DNA from: Pseudobythopirellula maris | GTDB taxonomy: Bacteria; Planctomycetota; Planctomycetia; Pirellulales; Lacipirellulaceae | Reading direction: 5' to 3' | Length of the DNA stretch: 64,000 nucleotides | NCBI RefSeq assembly: GCF_007859945.1 | Contig: NZ_SJPQ01000001.1 | Coordinates: 620,001 to 684,000, forward strand | The notes under the pieces: model-generated | What the model was told of the DNA's origin: nothing | The model's database searches: none | The model's input: only the letters and a program-made list of their open reading frames with translations | Translations under genes and position numbers: made by a program | Shown: positions 46,774-56,505 of the stretch, one piece after another | How the letters are laid out: each line of letters starts with the position of its first letter | Position numbering within the stretch: the stretch's first letter is position 1

Positions 46774-48816
46774 TTGCAGATTATCCGCCAGGCCTTCGCC
46801 ACCGACTGGGTCTTGCTCGACGCCCAGGCCCACAGCCTCGCCGAGGTCTTCGACCAAACGCTCGACCGCCTGGTCACCAGGGGCGTGCTGCCCGCCGAGC
46901 GCAAGGAAGAGGTCGCCTCGGCCCTGGTGGAGCGTGAAAAGGTCTCCTCGACCGCCATCGGCCACGCCGTCGCCGTGCCGCACGCCTACCTCGAGGCGAT
47001 CAGCGAGCCGACCGTGGTGTTCGTCCGCTTGGCTGGCCCGCTCAACCTGGGGGCGCCCGACGGCATCCCCACCCGGTTCGTCTTCTTCCTGCTCGGTCCA
47101 CCCGAGGCGAGCGCCAAGCACCTCGACACGCTGGCCTCGGCCGCCCGGCTGGTGTCGGACGAGGAGTTTCGTTACGACGCCGGCCGCGCTCGCGACGGCG
47201 GCGACTTGGTCGAGGCGCTCGACAAGTTCCAAGCCAGGATGGCGCCCCCGGTCGCCAAACGCGACGAGGCGGAGGCGCCGGTCGGGCTGAAGTTCTCCTA
47301 CCGGCCTTTCGGCGGGGTGCGCGACGACCTCCGCCGCCGCCTGCCGCTTTACGCCAGCGACTTTATCGACGGGCTGCACCCCAAATGCTTGGGGTCGACG
47401 CTCTTCCTGCTGTTCGCCTGCCTCGCCCCGGCGGTCACCTTTGGCGGCGTCATGGCGGTCGAGACCGGCGGGCAGATCGGGGCCGTCGAGATGATCCTCG
47501 CCACGGCGGTCTGCGGCGTTGTCTATGCGCTGCTGGCGGGCCAACCGCTCATCCTGCTGGGCGGCACCGGGCCGATGCTGGTCATCACCGCCACGCTCTA
47601 CCAACTCTGCCAACAAGCCGAACTGCCGTTCCTGCCGACCTACGCCTGGGTCGGCTTCTGGTCGGCCGGCTTCGTGATCTTGCTTTCAGCGATCGACGCG
47701 AGCTCGCTGCTGCGCTACTTCACACGCTTCACCGACGAGGCGTTCGCCGCGCTGATCTCGCTGATCTTCATTAACCAGGCGGTGATGTCGCTCGCCCAGC
47801 CGTTTAAAGAGGTCGACGAGGGGGGCTCCTACGACAGCGCCCTGCTGAGCCTGCTGCTGGCCCTCGGCACGTTCTACGTGGCGATGAGCCTCTCGCGGTT
47901 CCGACGCAGCAGCTACTTGCGCCCCGCGATGCGCGAGTTCCTGGCCGACTTCGGCCCGACGATCGCCCTGGGCTCGATGGCGCTGGTGGCCCTGCTGTTC
48001 GACGCCGTGCCGCTGGAAACCTTGCCCGCTCCCGATGAGCTCGGCTCGACGACCGGCCGGCCATGGCTGGTCGACCTCGGCGCCGCGCCGGTGTGGGCCC
48101 GCTGGGCGGCGGCCATCCCGGCCTTGTTCGTGGCGGTGCTGGTTTACCTCGACCAGCACATCACCGCCCGACTGGTCAACAGCCCCGACCACAAGCTGCA
48201 GAAGGGCCCCGGCTATCACCTCGACCTGCTGGTGGTCGGCTCGCTGGTCGGCGTTTGCTCGCTGTTCGGCCTGCCGTGGCTCGTGGCGGCGACCGTCCGC
48301 TCGCTGAACCATGTCCGCAGCTTGGCCACGAGCGAAGAGGTGGTCAGCCATGGCCAAACCCGCGAACGGATCATCCACGTCCGCGAGAACCGCGTCACGG
48401 CCCTCTCGATCCACGTGCTGATGAGCCTGTCGCTGCTCTTGCTGTCGCTCCTCAACCAGCTGCCGATGGCGGTGCTCTACGGGTTGTTTTTGTTCATGGG
48501 CGTGGTGTCGATCGCCGGAAACCAGTTCTTCGAGCGGCTCAGCCTGTGGGTGAAAGACCCCGACCTCTACCCCGCCACCCACTACCTACGCCGCGCCCGG
48601 CTGCGAGAGATCCACCTTTTCACGGTCCTGCAACTCGGCTGTCTGGTGCTGCTGTGGGTGGTGAAGAGCAGCCCGGCGGGCATCCTGTTCCCGCTGTTCA
48701 TCGCGCTGCTGGCCCCGGTGAGGATGCTCGCCGGCCATTGGTTCAGCGAGGAATCGCTCGAAGCGCTCGACGCCGAAGAAGAACCGGACGACGAATCGAC
48801 CCACTGGGCGGCGTAA
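46774..48816 (+). CDS. Fusion of a PTS-IIA-like domain and an SLC4-type bicarbonate/anion transporter
   Basis: A 680-residue protein from TTG 46774 (MQIIRQAFATDWVLLDAQ). Residues about 1-150 match type-2 PTS EIIA (EIIA-Ntr-like): IGHAVAVPHAYLEAISEPTVVFVRL, with the phosphoacceptor-like His70. Residues about 185-660 match the HCO3-/anion exchanger family, with DFIDGLHPKCLGSTLFLLFACLAPAVTFGG, GLPWLVAATVRSLNHVRSLA and VRENRVTALSIHVLMSLSLLL. About ten to twelve membrane spans are present. The combination suggests that anion uptake is gated by phosphotransfer or by a IIA-like ligand. It is divergent from groEL2. The start codon is uncertain. Confidence 0.87.
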   Translation: MQIIRQAFATDWVLLDAQAHSLAEVFDQTLDRLVTRGVLPAERKEEVASALVEREKVSSTAIGHAVAVPHAYLEAISEPTVVFVRLAGPLNLGAPDGIPTRFVFFLLGPPEASAKHLDTLASAARLVSDEEFRYDAGRARDGGDLVEALDKFQARMAPPVAKRDEAEAPVGLKFSYRPFGGVRDDLRRRLPLYASDFIDGLHPKCLGSTLFLLFACLAPAVTFGGVMAVETGGQIGAVEMILATAVCGVVYALLAGQPLILLGGTGPMLVITATLYQLCQQAELPFLPTYAWVGFWSAGFVILLSAIDASSLLRYFTRFTDEAFAALISLIFINQAVMSLAQPFKEVDEGGSYDSALLSLLLALGTFYVAMSLSRFRRSSYLRPAMREFLADFGPTIALGSMALVALLFDAVPLETLPAPDELGSTTGRPWLVDLGAAPVWARWAAAIPALFVAVLVYLDQHITARLVNSPDHKLQKGPGYHLDLLVVGSLVGVCSLFGLPWLVAATVRSLNHVRSLATSEEVVSHGQTRERIIHVRENRVTALSIHVLMSLSLLLLSLLNQLPMAVLYGLFLFMGVVSIAGNQFFERLSLWVKDPDLYPATHYLRRARLREIHLFTVLQLGCLVLLWVVKSSPAGILFPLFIALLAPVRMLAGHWFSEESLEALDAEEEPDDESTHWAA

Positions 48817-49388
48817 CCGCCGGGCGTGCGCCGTGCGGGCGAGATGGCCCAAAAATACTTTTGCTTCGCGGCGCCGCTGGTCGCCAGAAAAAAGCCCTGA
48901 GAGGGCCTCCCCCCCCGAACGGGCTGCAATAATTGCAGTCAGACGCTGGATCAGGAGACTTCCTGTGTCGAAAACGCATTTCTCAGCCGCCGGGCCGCTC
49001 GATTTCGATCCCCCTGCGGCGCCCAATTATCTTTGTAGCCGATCGATCTCCAAATCTCTGCAAAGCTTCTTGGGCCAAGCGCGCAAAACTCAGTTTTGGG
49101 CCACGGCGATTTTCTTCTAATCCGTTACTATCTAATGGCTTAGGCGGTCCGCCGACGACTGCTCAAGACGCCATTTATCGGGCTGTTTTTTCAACGGTTT
49201 TTATTTGAGCGCCCTGCCGCCCTTTCCCCCTGGGTCGGCACGGCCGCGCCGCATCGGTTGCGGCGGTCTGTTGAGGCCCCCGCAGAGACATGACTAAAAC
49301 GACAAAAATCGAGCAATCTTGGCGAACGGCGTGACAAGTACAATGCAAGTCTGCCATTGGTGTTAGACCCCGGTTACAGAAAACCGCA
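48817..49388. other. Intergenic region before the ECF sigma factor
   Basis: About 570 nt without a credible gene. It holds a 15-bp perfect palindrome (48924-48938) and AT-rich stretches. No clear promoter was assigned. Confidence 0.5.
48924..48938. promoter_or_regulatory. Perfect palindrome CTGCAAT-A-ATTGCAG
   Basis: A 15-bp perfect inverted repeat in the gap between the transporter and the sigma factor gene; candidate operator of a dimeric regulator. Confidence 0.4.
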
Positions 49389-50141
49389 ATGCCCTCTTCC
49401 TCCACCGACGCCGCGATGCTGCTCGACCGAGCCCGACAAGGCTCGACGTCGTCCCTCGGGCGTTTAATGGGGCTCTACTCTCAGTACCTCAAACTGGTCG
49501 TCTCGTCCCAGCTCGACGACAAGCTCCGCAAGCGGGTCAGCGCGTCGGACGTGGTCCAGGAGACCTTCTACGAGGCCCACCGTGACTTCGCCGCCTTTCG
49601 TGGCGAATCGCCCGAGGAGCTGCTCGGCTGGATGCGGCGGATCTTGGTGAACAACCTGCTGCGGGCGGTTGAGCAGAACGTTTACGCCGCCAAACGCGAT
49701 GTGCGGCGTGAGGTGTCGCTCGACCACGTGCGACGCGGCGTCGAGCGGTCGACCATCCGCTTCTCGGCCTTGGCCGCGGGACGCGAGGCGTCGCCGAGCA
49801 CCGACATGCAGCGTCAGGAGAGCGAAGCGGCGTTGGCCGCCTCCCTCGCCGAGTTGCCGGACGACTACCAAGAGGTGATCCGGCTGAGGCACCTCGAGGG
49901 GCTGCCGTTCGCCGAGGTCGCCGAGCGGATGGACCGCACCAGCGGCGCGGTGCGGATGCTATGGTTGCGAGCGATCAAGCAACTGCGCGACGCGCAGCGT
50001 CTGGTCCAGCACGCCGACGCGACCCCACCGGCGGGCGACGCTTCGGGCGATGCAGCGGCCGTCGACCATCCCGCCGTGGGAAATAGCGGCTCGCTGAGTA
50101 GCGGCCCGCTGAATAGCCATACACAGGGGGACACCGAGTGA
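49389..50141 (+). CDS. ECF-type RNA polymerase sigma factor, planctomycetal
   Basis: A 250-residue sigma-70-family protein. Region 2 is VSASDVVQETFYEAHRDFAAFRG with LLGWMRRILVNNLLRAV, and region 4 is LAELPDDYQEVIRLRHLEGLPFAEVAERMDRTSGAVRMLWLRAIKQL. The C-terminal about 45 residues are a Ser/Gly/Ala-rich extension without a recognisable domain. It lies immediately upstream of, and overlaps by 4 nt (GTGA), a serine/threonine kinase gene. In planctomycetes several ECF groups are genetically linked to kinases, which may replace the usual anti-sigma factors. Confidence 0.93.
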   Translation: MPSSSTDAAMLLDRARQGSTSSLGRLMGLYSQYLKLVVSSQLDDKLRKRVSASDVVQETFYEAHRDFAAFRGESPEELLGWMRRILVNNLLRAVEQNVYAAKRDVRREVSLDHVRRGVERSTIRFSALAAGREASPSTDMQRQESEAALAASLAELPDDYQEVIRLRHLEGLPFAEVAERMDRTSGAVRMLWLRAIKQLRDAQRLVQHADATPPAGDASGDAAAVDHPAVGNSGSLSSGPLNSHTQGDTE

Positions 50142-53002
50142 CCTCCCCCTCGCGGCCCTACGTCGATCACTCGCTCAGCGGTTCACTCGCCGGCGCCCAG
50201 CAAGAGGAACTGGCCGAGGCGCTGGAGCAGTATGTCGCCGCGCTGGAGCGTGGCGAGCAGCCCGCGATGGACGACATCGCGGCGGCCCACCCCGCTCTGG
50301 CCGAGGTGCTGCCGGAGTACCTTGAGGGGGTGCGGCAGATCCACGAGGCGATGGCGGCGCACGCCGACGATTCGAGTGCGCTGACTTCGCACGGCGGCAA
50401 CTCGCTCAGCGGGCCTTCGCTCATCGATAACAACGGGGGGGATTCGTCGGCGTCGGCATCGGAGCCGGCCAAGAAGAGGCGCCGCCAGATCGGCGACTAC
50501 GAGCTGCTCCGCGAGGTGGGACGCGGCGGCATGGGCGTGGTGCACGAGGCGCTGCAACTCTCGCTCAACCGTCGGGTCGCGGTGAAAGTGCTGCCGTTCT
50601 CGGCGGTGCTCGACGAGCGACAGATCTCGCGTTTCCGCACCGAGGCGCAGGCCGCCGCCGGGCTGCACCACACGAACATCGTGCCGGTGTTCGCCGTCGG
50701 CCAGGAGCGGGGCGTCTACTTCTACGCGATGCAGTTCATTGAGGGCATGTCGCTCGGCCAGGCGATCGAGGAGCTGCGCGCCGACCGACTGGACAAGGAT
50801 GCGGCGTCGCCTCGCCCGACCGCGGCGCCGAAAGACGGCTCGACGATCGACTTCCGCGCGGGCCTCGCCTCGACGCTGGGCGACGCCCGCGAGACGCAAC
50901 GCTTCCGCACGGTCGCCGAGTTGGGTGTGCAGGCTGCCGAGGCCCTTGAGCACGCCCATCGCTACGGCGTGGTGCACCGCGACGTGAAGCCGACCAACCT
51001 GTTGCTCGACCGCGCCGGCAAGCTGTGGGTCACCGACTTCGGCCTGGCGCGTGTGCAGTCGGAGCTGAGCGTCACGCTGCCGGGCGACGTGATCGGCACG
51101 CTCCGCTACATGAGCCCCGAGCAGGCCCGCGGCCGCGGCGACTTGGTCGACGGGCGCACCGACGTTTACGCCTTGGGCGCGACGCTCTACGAGTTGCTCA
51201 CGCTGTGCCCCGCGCACGCGTTCGACGACACCGCGGCCGGCGCTCGGGCCTTGGCCGAGCGGATCGGCTCTTCGCCCCCCGTGGCGCCGAGGCGGCTGAA
51301 CCAGGCGATCCCGATCGACCTGGAGACGATCATCCTCAAGGCGATGGAGACGTCGCGCGACGACCGCTACACCACGGCACAAGCGCTCGCCGACGACCTG
51401 CGACGGTTCCTCGACGGCAAGCCGACGGTCGCCCGCCGGCCCGGTCTCGTGGAGCGCAGCGCGAAGTGGTTGGCGCGTCGCCGTGGCGTGGCGGCCGCCG
51501 CGGCCGCCGCGCTGTTTGTCACCGCCGCCGTGTCGGCCGCCAGCGCGGTGTGGGTCGGCGCCCACGCCCGCCGCACGGCCGACGCTCTCGCCCAGTCCGA
51601 GGCCAACCTCGCCCGCGCCGAAACCCACTACCGGCAAGCGCGGCTGGTGGTCGATCACTTCGGCGCCGATCTGGCGGACCGGCTGGCCGAGATCCCCGGC
51701 GCCGAGCGGCTGCACCAGCGGCTCTTGGGCGACACGCTCGGCTACTACCAGGCGTTTCTCGAGACCGAGGGCCCCGACGGCGCGCTCCGCGACGACCTGG
51801 CGACGACACACTACAAGTCGGGCGCCGTGGCCGAACGGCTCGGCGACCCCGCGGCGGCGCGGGACTGCTACCAGCAAGCGGTCGAAGCGTGGCGTGGCGC
51901 TCTACCACTTACTTCCGACCTAGTGGCCAGCGACGCGGCGTTGCAAGCTGCTCAAACGAAGAGCGACAATTCCTCTAACGATCTGTTGGGGCTGATGGCG
52001 CTGGGCAATCTCGCTCGGATCGAAGGGAACCTCGGCGACCACGACACGAGTGGGCGCCGATTTGGCGCGGCGATTTCGCTGGGGCGCCGGCTGCTCAGGG
52101 AAGAGCCCGACAGCGTCGCGCGCATGAGCCTGATGGCCGAAACGCTCGCCAACCACGGGGTGATGCTGACGCGGTCGGGTCGCAACACGGACGGCGCCAA
52201 GCGGCTGCGTGAGGCGATCGGCCTGCTGGAACGCGTGGCGGCCCTCGAGCCCGAGCGGGCCGAGCACGCCCGCGACTTGGCGGTCGCCGAGAACAATCTG
52301 AGCGACGCCCTGCGACGCTCGTCGCCCCAGGAAGCGCTCGAAGCGAGCGAGCGGGCGGCGACAACGCTCCAGCGTCTCTGCGAGCGTTGGCCGGGCGACT
52401 CGACTTACCGCGGCGACTTGGCGATGAGCCTCAACAACCTCGCCGCCTTGCACGGGGCGGCCGGCGACTGGCCCGCCGCGGCTCGAGGCTACGGCCGCGC
52501 TGCGCAAACGCTGCAGGCTTTGGTGCGGGAGAACCCGCTGCTGCCGCGCAGCCGGCGTGAGCTGGCGATCGCCCTGGGCAACCTGGCGCTCGCCTCCTCA
52601 CAAGCGGGCGACGAGCAAGCGAGCGACGCGGCTTTTGAGGCGGCGAATGAAACACTGGCCGGCCTGACGGCCGACTTCCCAAAGACGCCGACCTACCGCG
52701 ACGCCCAAGCCGCGCTGTGGAACAACCGCGGGGTGGCGCTCCGTTCGGCGGGTCGCCTCGACGCGGCGGTCGAGGCCTTCGCCGAGGCGGTCACCACGCT
52801 CGAAGAGAACAGCGCCCCGGGGCCTCCGGGCCCCAATCGTCTGGCGATGCTCGGCAAGCAGTACCGCAACTACGCCGAGACGCTCGACCTGGCGGGACGC
52901 CGCGAGGAGCTCTCGGCCGTCGAGAGCAAGATCGCCGCCCTCGGCGCCGATGCGGACGACGCAACAGTTCTGCAAGGCGAAACGCCTGAGAAGGAACTCT
53001 AG
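50138..53002 (+). CDS. Membrane serine/threonine kinase with TPR-like sensor part
   Basis: A 954-residue kinase starting at GTG 50138. The N-terminal 110 residues carry the helical motif seen upstream of planctomycetal kinases (LEQYVAALERGEQPAMDDIAAAHPALA). The kinase domain (about 118-440) has GRGGMGVVHEA, the catalytic Lys150, HRDVKPTN (about 280) and DFGLARV (about 300). A membrane span follows at about 452-476 (GVAAAAAAALFVTAAVSAAS). The C-terminal half (about 485-940) is built of TPR-like helical repeats, facing the other side. It is translationally coupled to the ECF gene before it and followed by a secreted-protein gene. It probably regulates the sigma factor by phosphorylation; that is inferred. 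Confidence 0.93.
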   Translation: MTSPSRPYVDHSLSGSLAGAQQEELAEALEQYVAALERGEQPAMDDIAAAHPALAEVLPEYLEGVRQIHEAMAAHADDSSALTSHGGNSLSGPSLIDNNGGDSSASASEPAKKRRRQIGDYELLREVGRGGMGVVHEALQLSLNRRVAVKVLPFSAVLDERQISRFRTEAQAAAGLHHTNIVPVFAVGQERGVYFYAMQFIEGMSLGQAIEELRADRLDKDAASPRPTAAPKDGSTIDFRAGLASTLGDARETQRFRTVAELGVQAAEALEHAHRYGVVHRDVKPTNLLLDRAGKLWVTDFGLARVQSELSVTLPGDVIGTLRYMSPEQARGRGDLVDGRTDVYALGATLYELLTLCPAHAFDDTAAGARALAERIGSSPPVAPRRLNQAIPIDLETIILKAMETSRDDRYTTAQALADDLRRFLDGKPTVARRPGLVERSAKWLARRRGVAAAAAAALFVTAAVSAASAVWVGAHARRTADALAQSEANLARAETHYRQARLVVDHFGADLADRLAEIPGAERLHQRLLGDTLGYYQAFLETEGPDGALRDDLATTHYKSGAVAERLGDPAAARDCYQQAVEAWRGALPLTSDLVASDAALQAAQTKSDNSSNDLLGLMALGNLARIEGNLGDHDTSGRRFGAAISLGRRLLREEPDSVARMSLMAETLANHGVMLTRSGRNTDGAKRLREAIGLLERVAALEPERAEHARDLAVAENNLSDALRRSSPQEALEASERAATTLQRLCERWPGDSTYRGDLAMSLNNLAALHGAAGDWPAAARGYGRAAQTLQALVRENPLLPRSRRELAIALGNLALASSQAGDEQASDAAFEAANETLAGLTADFPKTPTYRDAQAALWNNRGVALRSAGRLDAAVEAFAEAVTTLEENSAPGPPGPNRLAMLGKQYRNYAETLDLAGRREELSAVESKIAALGADADDATVLQGETPEKEL

Positions 53003-53015
53003 GAGATCGACCCTG

Positions 53016-54329
53016 ATGGCATGGCTCAAGAAACACCGGACCGACCGCCCCCACAGCGTGGGAGCGAACCACCGCCACACGGCTCGCCGCCGCCGCGGCC
53101 GACAGCTGCGAATCGAGCAGTGCGAATCGCGGGTGATGCTGGCCGGCGACACGGGCGATCGTTTCGTGGACTTGTTCGACTCGGACACAGCCGGCGCCGG
53201 CAGCGCTTATTATCTAAGCGACGGCGGGCAGCGGTTTGAGTTCTCTTTCCAAAACTCGTCCGGCTTAGTGGGCTATCCGACTAGCTTGGCCGAGCTGAGA
53301 TCCTCGCATCAATTCACAATCACAGCGGTTGATGAAGCCACAGACAACATTCCACGTATTGTGATCGTCCAACCGCAGGATATTGACACCGGTTGGCGGA
53401 ACTCGGTCGTGGGTAGCCCTAGTTACGATGCAGACACTCCTGCAGTCGGCAATGCGAACGATAGCGATGGCGTGGGTTTGGCGGACCTGCTGGATCGCCT
53501 CAAAGAGACCGACTTCGTTATGGACGCTGACAGCTTGGGCTCGGATCAGCTGCTCGATTTCGGACGCCCCGACCCGATGCCTCAGCTCCCCGCTACGCCG
53601 GCCGCCGACTCACCGCTGATCGACTTGGCTGGCTTGATGACGCCAACCGAACGCGGCGTGTCGGGCCACGAGTTGACGCCCACGCCGCGGGCGACCGTGG
53701 CCGCCTGGTCAGCCCAAGACAGCGAGTTGCTCCTCGCGTCTCACCGTGTGAAATCGCCAACGGCCTCCGCCCACTTGGCGTCGACGGACAAGCTCACCAG
53801 CCAGTGGGACCGCGCCTGGGCCGTGGAGGTCGCCCCCGCGGCCGATGCGACGCCCACAACCCGAGAAGCCGGCGACGCCAGCTTGCCCGGCCCGGTCGGT
53901 TCGCACAGCCCCGTCGGTTCGCACAGGCCCGTCGGTTCGCACAACGCGGCAGGCTCACACGGCCCAGCTGGCTCGCGTGGCGGGAGCAATACAGAGAACC
54001 CAGCGTCGACCGCGCCGACTGATGCTCTCTCCCAAGGCCTCTGGCTGCTGGAGCGATTCGCCTCCGACGAGACCGCTGCGGGCCTTGCGGCGATGGCGCC
54101 GCGAGGCGGGGGCGGGCTCTCGGCGGAGCGGCAGGGCGCGCATGACACGGTGTTCGCCGGCCTTGCGGCGGAAGAAGGGATCGCGGCCCAAGGCTTCGGT
54201 GTCGCCGCCGACCGCCGCTACGGCTGGGCCGCCACGGCGGCCGCTCTGCTCGTCGCCCACGGAGCGTGGCGCTACGGCGTGCCGGCCGAGACGCGTAAGG
54301 AACGGCGCGAGGATCGCCGGCCGGGGTAG
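53016..54329 (+). CDS. Secreted protein with planctomycetal ESRVML-type motif
   Basis: A 437-residue protein starting at ATG 53016 with AGGAG 10 nt upstream; the Shine-Dalgarno starts inside the kinase stop codon. The N-terminus is Arg-rich and then reads GRQLRIEQCESRVMLAGDTGD, the planctomycetal N-terminal export/sorting-like motif (LEPR-type). The rest has no recognised fold; a tandem GSHSPVGSHRPVGSHNA lies near residue 300 and a hydrophobic stretch (AATAAALLVAHGAW) near the end. It is probably the surface target or ligand of the kinase module. No enzymatic motif was found. Confidence 0.72.
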   Translation: MAWLKKHRTDRPHSVGANHRHTARRRRGRQLRIEQCESRVMLAGDTGDRFVDLFDSDTAGAGSAYYLSDGGQRFEFSFQNSSGLVGYPTSLAELRSSHQFTITAVDEATDNIPRIVIVQPQDIDTGWRNSVVGSPSYDADTPAVGNANDSDGVGLADLLDRLKETDFVMDADSLGSDQLLDFGRPDPMPQLPATPAADSPLIDLAGLMTPTERGVSGHELTPTPRATVAAWSAQDSELLLASHRVKSPTASAHLASTDKLTSQWDRAWAVEVAPAADATPTTREAGDASLPGPVGSHSPVGSHRPVGSHNAAGSHGPAGSRGGSNTENPASTAPTDALSQGLWLLERFASDETAAGLAAMAPRGGGGLSAERQGAHDTVFAGLAAEEGIAAQGFGVAADRRYGWAATAAALLVAHGAWRYGVPAETRKERREDRRPG

Positions 54330-54552
54330 AGTTTGCCGGCGGCGCCTATTTTAACCCCTCTCTCTCCACGCGTCTCCGCGTGCGGACAAGCACGTCGCTG
54401 TGACCGAGCGGCGACTGCGTCGGTAGCGTTCGCGCCAGGCTGAACGCCGCTAAACCAGCGCGCTCAAATGGCTACGGCCGCTCTCTCGCTAATGCGGGGG
54501 CTTCTATCGAGGCCATGGCAACATGGCACGGGCATTGCGTCCGCTGAGGTTA
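54330..54552. other. Intergenic region before the MITE-like element
   Basis: About 220 nt with no gene supported. Confidence 0.5.
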
Positions 54553-54705
54553 GAGCGGTTTGCTCATTGGTGTAGACGCTCGGCTCGCGATCGGCGTCAT
54601 GGCTTCGTCAGCCTGCATCGACAATGCACCGCATTGCCTGCTTCGGCTTCCTCGCCACGACCCTAATCGCTTCCCCGCTCGTCCACACCAATTCGAAAAC
54701 CGCTC
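54553..54705. mobile_element. 153-bp MITE-like element with TA duplication
   Basis: Terminal inverted repeats GAGCGGTTTGCTCATTGG (54553) and CCAATTCGAAAACCGCTC (54688-54705), extending inwards to about 26 nt with four mismatches. A TA dinucleotide lies on each side (54551-54552, 54706-54707), as in Tc1/mariner/IS630 insertions. It has no ORF of its own. It ends 57 nt before the universal stress protein gene. Confidence 0.75.
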
Positions 54706-54764
54706 TAAGAGTCGAGACACGCTGTCTCGTTTCCGACCCAACGCTCCAGACATACGCCCAGGCC

Positions 54765-55295
54765 ATGAACCCCATCATCTTCCCCACCGATTTCACCGAT
54801 CAGAACGACCCCGCATTGCGGTTCGCCTCGGAAGTCGCCAAACGCGATGGCTGCAAGCTGATCATCACACACGTTAAGCCTCCGGCCGCCCCGCCCGTGG
54901 CGAGCCTCGCTCCGGCGGTGTACGGCATCGCTACTCCCGGCGCCGCGTCGAATTGGTACCGCGCCGCCGCGGAGGGTCAGGAAAGAGCCGCGATCGCCGA
55001 GCGCCTCGACGCCGTCGCCCCAACCGAGGTGATCGACTGCGAGCACGTGCTGCGAGTTGGCGAAGCGGCCGACGAGATCCTTCGCCTCGCCGAAGAGACG
55101 CACGCCTCGCGCATCGTGATGGGCACCCACGGCCGGCAAGGATTCCAGCGAGTGGTGATGGGCTCGGTAGCCGAAAAGGTCGTGCGTGAGGCGCCCTGCC
55201 CGGTGACCGTGATCCGCAACGAAGCCCGCGAGCCACAAGAAGCCTTGTCGCAGGAAGCCCAGCCGCTCGAAGTCCAACCACTCGAAGCGGAGTGA
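54765..55295 (+). CDS. Universal stress protein (UspA family)
   Basis: A 176-residue USP starting at ATG 54765 (MNPIIFPTDFTDQND); codons upstream belong to the MITE-like element. It has the ATP-binding motif MGTHGRQGFQRVVMGSVAEKVV (Gly-x2-Gly-x9-Gly-Ser) and the end PCPVTVIR. The last 25 residues are an acidic Glu/Gln/Pro tail. USPs bind ATP and act in stress tolerance; the partner is unknown. The epimerase gene begins 55 nt downstream. Confidence 0.92.
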   Translation: MNPIIFPTDFTDQNDPALRFASEVAKRDGCKLIITHVKPPAAPPVASLAPAVYGIATPGAASNWYRAAAEGQERAAIAERLDAVAPTEVIDCEHVLRVGEAADEILRLAEETHASRIVMGTHGRQGFQRVVMGSVAEKVVREAPCPVTVIRNEAREPQEALSQEAQPLEVQPLEAE

Positions 55296-55350
55296 AGCTA
55301 GCGGATTAGGTCACCACGCCCGTCGTTTACCCTCAATCGGACACAGCCCC

Positions 55351-56505
55351 ATGCCACCCGAACCGCACGCCACCGACAAACCCGCCGTTATGATCACCGG
55401 CAGCACGGGCCTGATTGGCTCTCGGCTCTGCCGGCTGCTGGAGCCGGAGTACGAGGTTTACGGCCTCGACATCACACTGCCCGAGGAGCCGGACGACCGG
55501 TTCCACCGGTTCCAGTGCGACCTGACCGATGAAGAGTCGGTGCGGGCTGGCGTGGCCGAGGCGAGCCGTCAGGCCGGTGGTCGATTTGCGAGCGTGATTC
55601 ATTTAGCGGCCTACTACGACTTTGCCGGCGAGCCGAGCCCGCTCTACCAAGAGCTCACGGTCGACGGCACCCAGCGGCTGCTGCGAGCACTCCGCGAATG
55701 TGAGGTCGAGCAGTTTATCTTCAGCAGCAGCATGCTGGTCATGCTCCCGGTGGGCGATGACGAAGAGTCAATCGATGAGACCTCGCCCACGGCCGCCAAG
55801 TGGGATTACCCCAAATCCAAGCTCGCCGCGGAGAAAGTGATCCGTGAGGAGCGTGGCTCCACGCCCGCGGCGATCCTCCGCATCGCCGGGGTGTACGACG
55901 AAGACTGCCACTCGATCCCGATCGCTCAGCAGGTCAAGCGGATCTATGAGCACGACCTCGAGAGCCACTTCTACCCGGGTGACACCTCGCACGGCCAGCC
56001 TTACATCCACCTCGACGACCTCGAAGAGGCGATCCGGCTCACCATCGAGCGTCGGCGCGAGCTTGACGAGTACGAGGTGCTGCTGCTGGCCGAGGATATC
56101 TTGCTGAGCTACGGCGAACTGCAAGACCGCATTGGCCGTCAGCTGCACGGTGAAGAGTGGACCACCCTGCGCATCCCCAAAGCTGTGGCCAAGGCGGGCG
56201 CTTGGGTCAAGAACACGTTGTCGTCGGCCGATGCGTTCATCAAGCCGTGGATGGTCGATCTGGCCGACGATCATTACCCGCTCGATGTGAGCAAGGCGAA
56301 GCAGCGACTGGGCTGGGCGCCCCGGAAAGACTTGGCCGGCACGCTCCCCACGATGCTCGACCGCCTGTCTCTCGACCCCGAGTCGTGGTACCGGATCAAC
56401 GGCCTCGGCAGCCCTCCTGCCGAGCGACTCGGCGAGCCCGTCGCGAACAAGGAGCATGAGGTCATACCGCGAGCGAGGCGTGAAGCCGCGGGGCTCAAGC
56501 AATGA
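55351..56505 (+). CDS. NAD-dependent epimerase/dehydratase (extended SDR)
   Basis: A 384-residue extended short-chain dehydrogenase. The nucleotide-binding motif is [13 protein letters not shown], and the catalytic pair is Tyr-x3-Lys in [12 protein letters not shown]. Downstream residues ([17 protein letters not shown], then [11 protein letters not shown]) fit nucleotide-sugar or hydroxysteroid-like substrates. The C-terminal about 50 residues ([16 protein letters not shown]...) are an extension. Its stop overlaps the start of the VKOR-like gene (ATGA, 56502). The substrate is not determined from the sequence. Confidence 0.85.
   Translation: MPPEPHATDKPAVMITGSTGLIGSRLCRLLEPEYEVYGLDITLPEEPDDRFHRFQCDLTDEESVRAGVAEASRQAGGRFASVIHLAAYYDFAGEPSPLYQELTVDGTQRLLRALRECEVEQFIFSSSMLVMLPVGDDEESIDETSPTAAKWDYPKSKLAAEKVIREERGSTPAAILRIAGVYDEDCHSIPIAQQVKRIYEHDLESHFYPGDTSHGQPYIHLDDLEEAIRLTIERRRELDEYEVLLLAEDILLSYGELQDRIGRQLHGEEWTTLRIPKAVAKAGAWVKNTLSSADAFIKPWMVDLADDHYPLDVSKAKQRLGWAPRKDLAGTLPTMLDRLSLDPESWYRINGLGSPPAERLGEPVANKEHEVIPRARREAAGLKQ

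Noticed and set aside
54553-54705. Integron attC site
   Set aside because: The terminal sequences run in the wrong direction for RYYYAAC/GTTRRRY boxes; TA-flanked inverted repeats fit a MITE better.
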